Notes under the pieces: model-generated
Database searches by the model: none
What the model was told of the DNA's origin: nothing
What the model saw: the letters and a program-made list of their open reading frames with translations, nothing else
In this document: positions 18,265 through 26,836 of the stretch, in pieces
How the letters are laid out: each line of letters opens with the position of its first letter
Position numbering within the stretch: position 1 is the first letter of the stretch
Assembly: GCA_026391835.1 (NCBI GenBank)
Contig: JAPLDF010000041.1
Span: forward strand, 124,001-188,000
DNA: 64,000 nucleotides
Direction of reading: 5' to 3'
Source of the DNA: Bacteroidota bacterium
GTDB taxonomy: Bacteria > Bacteroidota > Bacteroidia > Bacteroidales > FEN-979
Position numbers and translations under genes: made by a program

Positions 18265-18293
18265 TACATATTACCGATATATATAAATATGTA
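18265..18293. promoter_or_regulatory. Inverted repeat, candidate ArsR operator
   Basis: TACATATT (18265-18272), 13-base spacer, AATATGTA (18286-18293), a perfect 8-bp inverted repeat. It lies just upstream of a -7 box for the arsR-like gene, over the expected -33 region, as would suit an autorepressing operator. AT-richness makes chance repeats possible. Confidence 0.45.
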
Positions 18294-18296
18294 ACT

Positions 18297-19934
18297 TTAT
18301 TTTTCAAACAGGCTGGTAAATGTAAAAGTCGTGCCATCAAAAAGGCCCTTGTCACTTATTTTGATTTCAGGTATGACCAGCAATGCCATAAATGAGAGCG
18401 TCATGTAAGGAGCGGATAAAGTAGCCCCCAACTCCTTCACTTTTTTATCCATCTCGTCATACTGCCTGGCAACTTCAAAGCCATCGACCCCCGACATAAT
18501 CCCGGCAAAGGGCAACGGAAGTACTTGCTTTAAGGGGCCATCCACAAGCGAAATGCCTCCCTTTTCTGCAATGATCAGGTTAATCGCTTCGGCTATTGAT
18601 TCATCATCAACCCCCACAGCCACGATGTTATGACTATCGTGGGCAACACACGAGGCAATCGCCCCCCGCTTCAACCCGATGTTTTTGATAAAGCCTACCG
18701 AAGGAGGAGCCTCATGATACCGGTTTATAACAACTATTTTTAAGATATCATGGCTTACATCACTCACCACATTGTCACCAAGGGTAACAGGCTCGGCAAG
18801 TAGCAGCCCGGTAATCAGTTGTCCGTCGGATGCGGTGATCACCCGGATGCTGCCTTCTTCCGGAACAACGCGGAGATCTTCCACCAATACCCGGCTGATA
18901 TTGAACTTATTGAAGGGTATTTCAACTGTTCCGGGTATACAGGTTTTCCCGTCTTCGGCAACCAGGTTTCCATCCACATAAGTGGCCAGGACATTGAAAT
19001 CGGCCAGGTTGTCAATACAGATAAAATCGGCAGCATCACCTGGCTGAAGCAATCCAATTTCAAGATGGTAATGCTTTACGGGATTGTAGGTACAACTTCG
19101 GAGCACATTCATGGCATTGAGCCCAAGACCGAGTGCCCGCTTCACCTCAACGTTAATGTGCCCCTCCATGAGATCATTGGGGTGTTTGTCGTCAGAACAA
19201 AGCATAACCTGGTCGGGAAACTCATCGATCAGAGGATAGAGTGTTTCAAAATTTTTAGCCGCGCTCCCCTCGCGGATCAGGATATGCATGCCATATTTAA
19301 TTTTCTCGTATGCCTCTTCCAGCGTAAAACATTCATGGTCGGTTGAAATCCCGGCCCTGATATACTTTTCCGCATTTTCGCCTGTCACACCCGGCGCATG
19401 GCCATCCACGGGTTTGCCTGCCTTATGTGCCAGCTGAAGTTTGGCCATCACCTCCTGGTCGTTGTATAACACACCCGGGAAATTCATCATTTCCGACAGG
19501 TACTTTATTTCCGGCATGTCCAGAAGTTCTTTCACCTCTTCCACCCCAAGGCTGGCTCCCGATGTTTCAAACGGTGTTGCGGGAACGCAGGATGGAGCGC
19601 CAAAATAAAATTTAAACGGCACTTTACGCCCGTTCGCAATCATGAATTTCACCCCGGGTATTCCAAGTACATTTGCGATTTCGTGGGGATCGGAAACAGA
19701 TCCCACCGTGCCGTGTACCACTGCAAGCCTTGCAAATTCAGAAGGAATCAGCATCGAACTTTCAACGTGAATATGCGCATCGATGAGCCCCGGCAGAATG
19801 TACCGGCCGGCGTCAACCTGCTCTTTACGTATGCCCGCTATAACCCCATCGCGCACGATGACAGTTCCCTGGAAAATGGTTTTTGCAACAACATCAACGA
19901 TATTTCCCTGAATTTCAAAAGTATTATGCCCCAT
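18297..19934 (-). CDS. ade: Adenine deaminase
   Basis: Metal-dependent amidohydrolase converting adenine to hypoxanthine in purine salvage; 545 residues, normal for the AdeC type. The N-terminal metal-binding motif is LIDAHIHVESSM. The region VHGTVGSVSDPHEIANVLG and the C-terminal APYMTLSFMALLVIPEIKI are family hallmarks. Start ATG at 19934. Reads into the arsR-like gene 70 bases downstream. Confidence 0.95.
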   Translation of the reverse strand: MGHNTFEIQGNIVDVVAKTIFQGTVIVRDGVIAGIRKEQVDAGRYILPGLIDAHIHVESSMLIPSEFARLAVVHGTVGSVSDPHEIANVLGIPGVKFMIANGRKVPFKFYFGAPSCVPATPFETSGASLGVEEVKELLDMPEIKYLSEMMNFPGVLYNDQEVMAKLQLAHKAGKPVDGHAPGVTGENAEKYIRAGISTDHECFTLEEAYEKIKYGMHILIREGSAAKNFETLYPLIDEFPDQVMLCSDDKHPNDLMEGHINVEVKRALGLGLNAMNVLRSCTYNPVKHYHLEIGLLQPGDAADFICIDNLADFNVLATYVDGNLVAEDGKTCIPGTVEIPFNKFNISRVLVEDLRVVPEEGSIRVITASDGQLITGLLLAEPVTLGDNVVSDVSHDILKIVVINRYHEAPPSVGFIKNIGLKRGAIASCVAHDSHNIVAVGVDDESIAEAINLIIAEKGGISLVDGPLKQVLPLPFAGIMSGVDGFEVARQYDEMDKKVKELGATLSAPYMTLSFMALLVIPEIKISDKGLFDGTTFTFTSLFEK

Positions 19935-19983
19935 ATGGATAAGAATAGTTTCTAAGTGAAAAATAATCCCTATTGTAAAGCAG

Positions 19984-20008
19984 GAATTTTTAATTTTTAA
20001 TTTTTAAT
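19984..20008. repeat. Short AT-rich tandem repeat at the rlmN 3' end
   Basis: About three and a half copies of the 7-base unit TTTTTAA, spanning the rlmN stop codon at 19990 and its last few codons. The final residues of RlmN (KIKN) are therefore encoded by repeat sequence. Probably slippage-generated; no function evident. Confidence 0.6.
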
Positions 20009-21033
20009 TGATTTCCGGCAAGTTGTCCGCACGCCGCATCAATATCCTTTCCCCTGCTCTGCCTTACATTGACAACAAGGTTCCGGCTTTCAAGGTAATC
20101 GGCAAATGCCCTGGTTTTTTCAGGTTCCGCCCTGTTAAAACCAGAACCCTTAACGGGATTGTATTCAATGATGTTGATTTTTACAGGGAAATTCCTGCAA
20201 AATACGGCAAGTTCCCTTGCATCCGCAACTGAATCATTGAAATTACCAAAAACAATGTATTCTATGGTGAACCGCTTATCGGTTTTTTTATGGTAATATT
20301 TCAGTGCCTCCGTTAAATCACCAAGCGGATGTTTCAGGTTAAACGGGATAATTTTGTCGCGTTTTGCATCGGTTGCAGCATGCAAGGAGAGGGCAAAATG
20401 GTACTTTGGATCATCATCTGCCATCTTTACGATCATTTTCGGGATTCCTACACTTGAAACGGTGATACGCTGTGGCGACATGCCCAACCCTTCAGGTGAG
20501 GTAATTTTCCCGATGGCACCCATCACGTTTTCATAATTCAGGAAGGGTTCACCCATTCCCATAAAGACAATGTTAGAGATCCGGGTTTCGGAATCAGGGA
20601 TTGCGGTTACCTGGTCAAAGATTTCACCAACCGTGAGATTCCTGGTAAATCCAAGTTGCCCGGTTGCACAGAATTTACAACCCAGGGCACAGCCCACCTG
20701 TGAAGATATGCAAACTGTGGCCCGATCGCCGGCCGGGATCATCACCCCTTCGACCATCATTCCGTCGTGCAGCCGGAATCCTGTTTTCACGGTGCCATCG
20801 GTACTTTTTTGCTGATTTCCAGGAAAAGCCGTGTGAAATGTGAAATGGTTTTGCAAAAGCTGCCTGGCACTTTTTGAGAGACTGGTCATATCTTCGAATG
20901 AATGACAGGATTTTTTCCACAGCCATTCATACACCTGATTTGCCCGGAATTTTTTTTCTCCCTGCAGCAGGAAGAATTGTTCCAATTCCAGTTTTGTCAT
21001 TGACCTGATATCCGGCCGGAGGTTACCACTCAT
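19990..21033 (-). CDS. rlmN: Dual-specificity 23S rRNA/tRNA adenine-C2 methyltransferase RlmN
   Basis: Radical-SAM enzyme methylating A2503 of 23S rRNA and A37 of some tRNAs. The CxxxCxxC cluster motif is CALGCKFCATG; the FMGMGEPFLNYENV signature and a C-terminal catalytic Cys in DAACGQLAGN are present. 347 residues. The start ATG overlaps the 3' end of the DUF4468-like gene by 11 bases, so the two are coupled. Confidence 0.95.
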   Translation of the reverse strand: MSGNLRPDIRSMTKLELEQFFLLQGEKKFRANQVYEWLWKKSCHSFEDMTSLSKSARQLLQNHFTFHTAFPGNQQKSTDGTVKTGFRLHDGMMVEGVMIPAGDRATVCISSQVGCALGCKFCATGQLGFTRNLTVGEIFDQVTAIPDSETRISNIVFMGMGEPFLNYENVMGAIGKITSPEGLGMSPQRITVSSVGIPKMIVKMADDDPKYHFALSLHAATDAKRDKIIPFNLKHPLGDLTEALKYYHKKTDKRFTIEYIVFGNFNDSVADARELAVFCRNFPVKINIIEYNPVKGSGFNRAEPEKTRAFADYLESRNLVVNVRQSRGKDIDAACGQLAGNQLKIKN

Positions 21034-21583
21034 CTTTCTTGACTACAGTGGGTTTCATTTTTTCCTTCATGGTCGAAATAAGCCTTTGCATGGTGGTATC
21101 CACCTGGTAGAGGTACGAATCCCAGTTGGCATTATATGCCGGATCAGTTTTATTCATCCATTTTTCGAGCGGATAACGGGATGCTCCCTTCAGGTTGAAA
21201 TCAGTGAGGGTATACCGGTACTTGTTTTCCTTCAGTTCCATTTTTATCTGGTAGAGTACCTGCCCCCCGTCCATCTGGACCCCGGTAGCCTGATCGGTAT
21301 AATATATCTTCATCCGTCCAAAACCCTCGATCTTGCCATTCTCTTTACTTTGCACCGAGTAGACCGACTGTGCATTCAGGTAATAGTACCCGAACCACTC
21401 GATGGCTTTATCATAGAGGTAAGAAGGTTTCCCTGCCTGTTCAATAACTTCACGGTACATGATTTTTTTGGATTCGGGATCTATCGGAAGGTTATATGAT
21501 TTGGCTTGCTGTTGTGCAAACGACTGCAAACCCAGCATACTCATGAACAAAACTAAAATGTGTGTGTTAAAATATTGTCTCAT
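21023..21583 (-). CDS. Secreted protein with DUF4468 (TBP-like fold)
   Basis: A secreted 186-residue protein of unknown function. An N-terminal signal peptide ends near SFAQQ. The body resembles DUF4468 proteins of Bacteroidota, with a pattern of KENGKIEGFGRMK and YRYTLTDFNLKG. ATG at 21583 (MRQYFNTHIL) is preferred over a GTG at 21601. It is upstream of and overlaps rlmN, a pairing with no obvious functional sense. Confidence 0.7.
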   Translation of the reverse strand: MRQYFNTHILVLFMSMLGLQSFAQQQAKSYNLPIDPESKKIMYREVIEQAGKPSYLYDKAIEWFGYYYLNAQSVYSVQSKENGKIEGFGRMKIYYTDQATGVQMDGGQVLYQIKMELKENKYRYTLTDFNLKGASRYPLEKWMNKTDPAYNANWDSYLYQVDTTMQRLISTMKEKMKPTVVKKDEW

Positions 21584-21625
21584 ATTCAAAGTTTTTGACA
21601 CTTACAATATTAGGGAAAATATAAC

Positions 21626-21656
21626 AAAAAAGCCCTGAAAAATCAGGGCTTTTTTG
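21626..21656 (-). terminator. groEL rho-independent terminator
   Basis: Stem AGCCCTGA (21631-21638) and TCAGGGCT (21643-21650) with a 4-base loop, flanked by A5 and T5 so that the minus-strand transcript ends in a U-run. It lies 20 bases past the groEL stop. Confidence 0.85.
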
Positions 21657-21673
21657 AACAAGGTTGTGAACGG

Positions 21674-23311
21674 TTAGTACATGTCACCCATTCCGCCCAT
21701 ACCTGGATTCATTGGCGGCATGGAAGGTTTTTCTTCTTTATGGGTTGCAAGAACGCATTCGGTTGTTAAGAGCATGCTGGCGATTGATGCAGCGTTTTCA
21801 AGCGCTACACGTGCGACCTTGGTGGGATCGATAACGCCTGCCTGGTAGAGGTTTTCGTATTGATCAGTCCTGGCATTGAAACCAAAGTCATCTTTGCCTT
21901 CCTTTACTCGCTGAACAACAACGGAACCTTCGAGTCCTGCGTTTTCAACAATCTGGCGGAGAGGCTCTTCAAGTGCGCGACGGACGATTCCGATACCGGT
22001 GGTTTCATCTTCGTTTTCACCCTTCATTTTCTCAATGGATTTCTGGGCGCGGATATAGGCAACGCCTCCACCCGGGATAATTCCCTCTTCAATGGCTGCA
22101 CGGGTTGCATGAAGTGCATCATCAAAACGGTCTTTTTTCTCTTTCATTTCCACTTCAGATGCAGCTCCAACATAGATTACTGCAACGCCACCGGCCAATT
22201 TGGCAAGGCGTTCCTGGAGTTTTTCCCTGTCATAATCGGAGGTAGTTGTTCCGATCTGTGTCTTGATCTGGTTGATGCGGGCGGTGATGTCATCCTTTTT
22301 CCCATTGCCATTGATGATGGTTGTATTTTCCTTGTCAATGGTGACTTTTTCAGCCTGGCCAAGATATTGCAAAGTTGCATCTTCCAGTTTATATCCTTTT
22401 TCTTCACTGATGACCGTACCACCTGTAAGAACAGCAATGTCTTCAAGCATCTCCTTGCGGCGGTCGCCAAATCCCGGAGCCTTTACGGCTGCAACTTTCA
22501 GTGTGCCACGGATCTTGTTCACCACGAGGGTTGCGAGTGCTTCGCCTTCAACGTCTTCACTTACAATGATCAAGGGGCGTCCGGTCTGAACAACCTTTTC
22601 CAATACAGGAAGAAGGTCTTTCATCACGCTTACCTTTTTATCATAAATCAGGATATAAGGAGTTTCATAAACAACCTCCATTTTATCCGTATCGGTCACA
22701 AAATAGGGGCTGATATAACCACGGTCGAATTGCATGCCTTCAACAACTTTAACGGTTGTTTCAATTCCCTTGGCTTCTTCGATGGTGATCACACCTTCTT
22801 TTTTTACTTTGGCCATCGCTTCGGCAATCATCTTGCCAATAAAACTGTCATTGTTGGCAGAGATGGAAGCAACCTGCTCGATTTTTTCCATGCTGTCGCC
22901 AACTTGTTTGGTTTGTTCCTTCAGCGATTTGATAACCTCGGTAACAGCTTTGTCGATTCCGCGTTTCAGATCCATCGGATTTGCTCCGGCAGTAACATTC
23001 TTCAAACCTGTCGTGAAGATAGCCTGGGCCAGTACGGTAGCAGTAGTTGTACCATCACCTGCGAGATCGCTGGTTTTGGAAGCAACTTCCTTAACCATTT
23101 GAGCACCCATATTTTCAACAGGGTCTTTCAACTCAACTTCTTTTGCAACAGTTACGCCATCTTTTGTTACAATCGGTGATCCATATGATTTGTCAATGAT
23201 GACATTGCGGCCTTTGGGCCCTAAAGTCACTTTCACAGCGTTCGAAAGTTCATCTACACCTTTCTTTAACGCCTCTCTTGCTTTTATGCTAAAGATAATA
23301 TCTTTTGCCAT
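21674..23311 (-). CDS. groL: Chaperonin GroEL
   Basis: 60-kDa chaperonin subunit, 545 residues, that folds proteins inside the GroEL-GroES chamber. Hallmarks: [17 protein letters not shown], the ATP-binding [26 protein letters not shown] and the flexible Gly-Met tail ending GGMGDMY. It follows groES by 53 bases and ends at a strong terminator. A long antisense frame exists opposite it but is a shadow. Confidence 0.99.
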   Translation of the reverse strand: MAKDIIFSIKAREALKKGVDELSNAVKVTLGPKGRNVIIDKSYGSPIVTKDGVTVAKEVELKDPVENMGAQMVKEVASKTSDLAGDGTTTATVLAQAIFTTGLKNVTAGANPMDLKRGIDKAVTEVIKSLKEQTKQVGDSMEKIEQVASISANNDSFIGKMIAEAMAKVKKEGVITIEEAKGIETTVKVVEGMQFDRGYISPYFVTDTDKMEVVYETPYILIYDKKVSVMKDLLPVLEKVVQTGRPLIIVSEDVEGEALATLVVNKIRGTLKVAAVKAPGFGDRRKEMLEDIAVLTGGTVISEEKGYKLEDATLQYLGQAEKVTIDKENTTIINGNGKKDDITARINQIKTQIGTTTSDYDREKLQERLAKLAGGVAVIYVGAASEVEMKEKKDRFDDALHATRAAIEEGIIPGGGVAYIRAQKSIEKMKGENEDETTGIGIVRRALEEPLRQIVENAGLEGSVVVQRVKEGKDDFGFNARTDQYENLYQAGVIDPTKVARVALENAASIASMLLTTECVLATHKEEKPSMPPMNPGMGGMGDMY

Positions 23312-23364
23312 GGTCTTAAATTTTTAAAATATTGTTTCTTAAATTCTTACCTGTATTCTGACGA

Positions 23365-23643
23365 TTAAATTACTGCAACGATGTCAGATTCGCGCATGAT
23401 AAGGTAATTAGCGCCATCAACTGTGATTTCAGTACCGGCATATTTGCCATAGAGCACACTGTCACCAATTTTAACGGTCATGGGTTCGTCCTTTTTACCG
23501 GGACCTACTGCAACGACAGTTCCTTTCTGAGGTTTTTCTTTTGCCGTATCAGGAATGATAATTCCCCCAGCTGTTTTGTCTTCAGCCGCCGCAGCTTCAA
23601 CCAATACGCGGTCAGCCAACGGTTTAATCTTCACATTTGCCAT
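23365..23643 (-). CDS. groS: Co-chaperonin GroES
   Basis: 10-kDa lid of the chaperonin, 92 residues. Family pattern [11 protein letters not shown], the mobile-loop stretch [22 protein letters not shown] and [11 protein letters not shown] are complete. First gene of the groES-groEL operon. No CIRCE element was seen upstream, and no clear -33/-7 pair was found in 23644-23770. Confidence 0.99.
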   Translation of the reverse strand: MANVKIKPLADRVLVEAAAAEDKTAGGIIIPDTAKEKPQKGTVVAVGPGKKDEPMTVKIGDSVLYGKYAGTEITVDGANYLIMRESDIVAVI

Positions 23644-23773
23644 TTTACGTTATAATTTAAAGTTAAACATTACAATTTATTACCTTTTAATGCAGGTTAC
23701 CCAACTTAGACATAAGGTATGCCAAAAGGAATGAGGTGGGGAAATCTGGACATTTTTTCAGTTAATGCCCTTA

Positions 23774-23803
23774 AAAAAATAAAAATGTCAGACTGTTCTG
23801 ACA
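23774..23803 (-). terminator. secG terminator (inverted repeat plus U-run)
   Basis: Perfect inverted repeat TGTCAGA (23786-23792) and TCTGACA (23797-23803) with a 4-base loop. On the minus strand it is followed by a T-rich run, the form of a terminator for secG. Two further TCTGAC-like half sites follow at 23805-23811 and 23819-23824. The same repeats could bind a regulator of groES, so a second role is possible. Confidence 0.65.
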
Positions 23804-23845
23804 ATCTGACACGATTATTCTGACTGATACAGTTCAGAAAAAGTA

Positions 23846-24181
23846 CTATTTCTTTTGTGCAGGCGGGGCTTGAAAGTCCTGAATCGGAGCAGTTTTGCTT
23901 GCGTCAATCTGTTTCTGGATTTCACTTTGGGTTGACTCAGCCTTCCCCTGGGATTTTGGAATGACAAATATTGAAAAGAGGCTCAGTACAAGCAGTGTAA
24001 GGGCCAGGGTCCATGTGGTTTTTTCAAGAAAATCAGCTGTTTTTCGAACACCCATGAACTGGTTTGACGAGGCGAAGTTTGAGGCCAAACCGCCACCTTT
24101 TGAATTCTGGACTAAAACAACCAATACCATCAGAACACAGACGATCAGGATAAGAACGGAGATTAAAATGTAAAGACCCAT
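23846..24181 (-). CDS. secG: Preprotein translocase subunit SecG
   Basis: Small inner-membrane subunit of the SecYEG channel, 111 residues. Two transmembrane helices (residues 3-23 and about 56-75) flank the conserved cytoplasmic VQNSKGGGLASNFA stretch. The C-terminal tail after residue 80 is charged and Gln/Pro-rich, as in other Bacteroidota SecG. Part of a leftward set sigma-54 activator, lptE, TPR protein, secG, groESL. Confidence 0.93.
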   Translation of the reverse strand: MGLYILISVLILIVCVLMVLVVLVQNSKGGGLASNFASSNQFMGVRKTADFLEKTTWTLALTLLVLSLFSIFVIPKSQGKAESTQSEIQKQIDASKTAPIQDFQAPPAQKK

Positions 24182-24183
24182 GT

Positions 24184-24219
24184 TGATTTACGATTTACGA
24201 TTTGTGATTTACGATTTTA
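24184..24219. repeat. Tandem heptamer repeat between secG and the TPR gene
   Basis: About five near-copies of a 7-base unit (GATTTAC, with one GATTTGT variant) fill most of the 55-base gap upstream of secG. Likely replication slippage; it would sit in the secG leader. Confidence 0.7.
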
Positions 24220-24236
24220 ACAAACCAAATTGTCTT

Positions 24237-24998
24237 TCACGGACTGAGTTTTTCAATTTGGGCTGCAAAGTAACGACTTTTTTCTTGATTAATCAAGGAT
24301 AATTTGTCATAAATATGAATGGCCTTCTGTATATTTCCCTGTTGTGCATACAATTGCGCCAGGGTTTCGCTCACAATTTCTTCTTCATCGAAATTACTGC
24401 GGAAAGCACTGTCGCCGGGATTAAAAAAAGTGGCCTTTGGCTTGGAAATCCTGGGGTCTTCCAGGATGAATTTTTCAATCAGCGAGGCCTTACTTAACGG
24501 CACATCAGGCGCCTGGACAGGGGTTGCCGTATCGACCTGAACCGTCTCTTTTAATCCCTGCTCCGGCGAAGTTATCTGCTCCCGTTTTTTTTCAGCATCG
24601 ATTTCTGCAAGCCTTTTCTTCACGATAGAGAGAAGTTCCTCAGGTGTCATTCTATCGTACGTAAACACTTCACTTTCCGTGAAATGCACTTCTGGTTCAT
24701 GAAAAGGGACCACGACCGGCGGAAGTGGGACAGGGATTATTACCGCCGGAATACTCTCAGCTTTTTTTGCAAGCCCGATCAGGTTCTTAAGGATGTTGCG
24801 GTCTCCTGCATATGCAGCCGCTTTTTTAAGCTGGGCCGGGTATTGATTGTTTTTTTCAATGAAATAGTTGCATGCCAGCAACATTTGGCCCGACTGGCAA
24901 TAAGGGAATCGTGTCACCATGTCTTCAAGCATTGGCAGGCTTTGGCTGTTCACCAAACCGGGATCATGTAGTAATGTTGAAAATTGCCGTCTGATCAT
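24237..24998 (-). CDS. Tetratricopeptide-like hypothetical protein
   Basis: A 253-residue cytoplasmic protein without a signal peptide. The first 100 residues look helical (MLEDMVTRFPYCQSGQMLLACNYF), the middle is charged and proline-rich, and the last 45 residues (VSETLAQLYAQQGNIQKAIHIYDKLSLINQEKSRYFAAQ) match a single TPR repeat. It lies between lptE and secG on the same strand, an arrangement I recall from other Bacteroidota. Function unknown. Confidence 0.7.
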   Translation of the reverse strand: MIRRQFSTLLHDPGLVNSQSLPMLEDMVTRFPYCQSGQMLLACNYFIEKNNQYPAQLKKAAAYAGDRNILKNLIGLAKKAESIPAVIIPVPLPPVVVPFHEPEVHFTESEVFTYDRMTPEELLSIVKKRLAEIDAEKKREQITSPEQGLKETVQVDTATPVQAPDVPLSKASLIEKFILEDPRISKPKATFFNPGDSAFRSNFDEEEIVSETLAQLYAQQGNIQKAIHIYDKLSLINQEKSRYFAAQIEKLSP

Positions 24999-25024
24999 GC
25001 TTGCTGAATCATCATTTGAATGAA

Positions 25025-25567
25025 TTACCAGTTTACGACTGATTTATTGAAAATATCCTGGACAAGATCATCGGTAATTTCCCGGATGAGCCCATCCTGA
25101 ACGGATGAAAGGTTGAACGAACTTGAATAATCACGAAAACGGGAAAAGGATGTTTCCCAATTCTGCTTGGGATCCGTTTTATTGGTGAATTTCACATTCA
25201 CTGCAATGGTGAGCCGGTTCATCGCCGCGGTTTCATTACTCTGGATGGCCACCGGCTGAACAACATACTGGGTAATGGCTCCATCAAGGTTAAGATCGCC
25301 GTTGCGGTCAACAAGGTTGAGGCTCGTTTGTGATGTGAAATATTCACGCAGGGCATCGGTAACTGTCCTCGACAATGTTGGCACTACCAGCCCCGAATTG
25401 TTCGGAAAATATACAATTGACACCGTTTTCACATTAGGCGAAATCGATGCCCCGGTAAAGGAATAACTCATCCGGCAGGAATCTGTTATCAATAGCAGTA
25501 CAACCATCAACGTGGACCATTTCAGAACAGAGTATCCCGGTTGCCGGTGTAAATATTTTAGTTTCAC
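25025..25567 (-). CDS. lptE: LptE-family LPS-assembly lipoprotein
   Basis: Outer-membrane lipoprotein that plugs LptD and helps insert lipopolysaccharide. The lipobox is LLLITDSC, followed by RMSYSFTGASISPNVKTVSI, the opening of the Bacteroidota LptE family; later come RTVTDALREYF and DLNLDGAITQY. The open frame reaches 25810, deep into the activator gene. A GTG at 25567 gives about 27 residues before the lipid Cys and starts 31 bases after the upstream stop, so it is preferred (180 residues); an ATG at 25612 is the alternative. Confidence 0.85.
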   Translation of the reverse strand: MKLKYLHRQPGYSVLKWSTLMVVLLLITDSCRMSYSFTGASISPNVKTVSIVYFPNNSGLVVPTLSRTVTDALREYFTSQTSLNLVDRNGDLNLDGAITQYVVQPVAIQSNETAAMNRLTIAVNVKFTNKTDPKQNWETSFSRFRDYSSSFNLSSVQDGLIREITDDLVQDIFNKSVVNW

Positions 25568-25598
25568 GTTTTTAATTGATTCCCAAAGGTAGATAATA

Positions 25599-26828
25599 TT
25601 ATTCGATGCCATACTCCTTGATCTTCCGGTAAAGGGTGCGCTCTGAAATTCCAAGTTCATTTGCCGCATCCTTGCGTTTGCCTTCATGCTTTGTGAGCGC
25701 CCGTTTGATAAAATCGATCTCCTTTTTCTCCAGCGACAGTGACTCTTCAACCTCTTCAGGCTCCTGGATCGGTTCCTGTTCATCATAAATTTTACCAGGG
25801 CTGTGAACAATCATTGGCCGTGACGGCTCCTTGACTTCTTCAAGATCCTTGTACAACCGTTGGATCAGGTGGGTATTCTCTCCGAGATTGTTGCTGATAT
25901 CGTGATCATTGTGCATAAGATTCATGACCAGTTGCTTCAGATCGTTCATGTCCTTTTTCATGTCAAAAAGGACCTTGTAGAGTAACTCCCGTTCATTGAA
26001 CTTCGCTGAATCTTCACCCTTGTAAAGTACCGGCAATTCACTTGACTGGCCCTGGGGCATATATTTTACCAGCGTATTTCCATCGATCATCCTGTTTTTT
26101 TCGATGATGGAGATCTGTTCGGTAAGATTTTTCAGCTGGCGGATGTTGCCCGGCCACCTGAAGTTCCTGAGGACCTGCTGCGCATCATCGTCGAGCTGGA
26201 TGGCCGGCATGCGGTATTTTTCGGCGGCGTCGGAGGCAAATTTCCGGAATAAAAGGTAGATGTCCTCCTTGCGTTCACGCAGGGGAGGTACAAGAATTGG
26301 AACAGTATTCAACCGATAGTAGAGGTCCTGCCTGAATTTTCCATTTGAAATGGCATCCGGAATATTAACATTGGTGGCACCGACAACGCGCACATTTGTT
26401 TTTAAAACCTTGGAAGAACCAACCCGCATAAATTCGCCAGATTCAAGTACGCGAAGCAACCTGACCTGGGTTCCCAGCGGGAGTTCAGCTACTTCATCCA
26501 GGAATATGGTTCCCCCGTCAACCACTTCAAAATATCCCTTGCGTGCCTCATGGGCCCCGGTAAAAGAACCTTTTTCGTGTCCAAAAAGCTCTGAATCGAT
26601 TGTTCCTTCGGGGATAGCCCCACAATTCACTGCGATGTAGGGGCCATGTTTCCTTGCACTCATCTGGTGGATGATTTTCGGAAAAAATTCCTTTCCGGTT
26701 CCACTTTCCCCGCTGACCAGGACTGTAATATCGGTCGCAGCAACCTGACGGGCTATGTCGATGGCGCGGTCGAGAATCGGTGAGTTGCCGATGATTCCAA
26801 AACGTTGTTTGATTGCCTGAATATCCAT
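25599..26828 (-). CDS. Sigma-54-dependent transcriptional activator without sensory domain
   Basis: A 409-residue AAA+ enhancer-binding protein that drives RpoN promoters. Walker A is GESGTGKE (residues 40-47), the sigma-54-contacting loop is GSFTGA (87-92; the usual second residue Ala is Ser), Walker B is GGTIFLDE, and a Fis-type HTH ends the protein ([22 protein letters not shown]). The AAA+ domain begins at once, with no receiver, GAF or PAS domain, so control must be by level, partner or the roughly 100-residue charged linker before the HTH. It is next to lptE and pheT. Confidence 0.93.
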   Translation of the reverse strand: MDIQAIKQRFGIIGNSPILDRAIDIARQVAATDITVLVSGESGTGKEFFPKIIHQMSARKHGPYIAVNCGAIPEGTIDSELFGHEKGSFTGAHEARKGYFEVVDGGTIFLDEVAELPLGTQVRLLRVLESGEFMRVGSSKVLKTNVRVVGATNVNIPDAISNGKFRQDLYYRLNTVPILVPPLRERKEDIYLLFRKFASDAAEKYRMPAIQLDDDAQQVLRNFRWPGNIRQLKNLTEQISIIEKNRMIDGNTLVKYMPQGQSSELPVLYKGEDSAKFNERELLYKVLFDMKKDMNDLKQLVMNLMHNDHDISNNLGENTHLIQRLYKDLEEVKEPSRPMIVHSPGKIYDEQEPIQEPEEVEESLSLEKKEIDFIKRALTKHEGKRKDAANELGISERTLYRKIKEYGIE

Positions 26829-26836
26829 GGTTGAAA

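Noticed and set aside
21860-23179. 439-residue open frame on the plus strand opposite groEL
   Set aside because: It is an antisense shadow of the highly conserved groEL sequence; the translation is Phe/Cys/Asn-rich with no domain, and groEL accounts for the whole region.
25567-25810. N-terminal extension of LptE to 25810
   Set aside because: The extra 80 residues are Arg/Ser-rich, overlap the sigma-54 activator and precede a complete lipoprotein signal peptide starting at GTG 25567.
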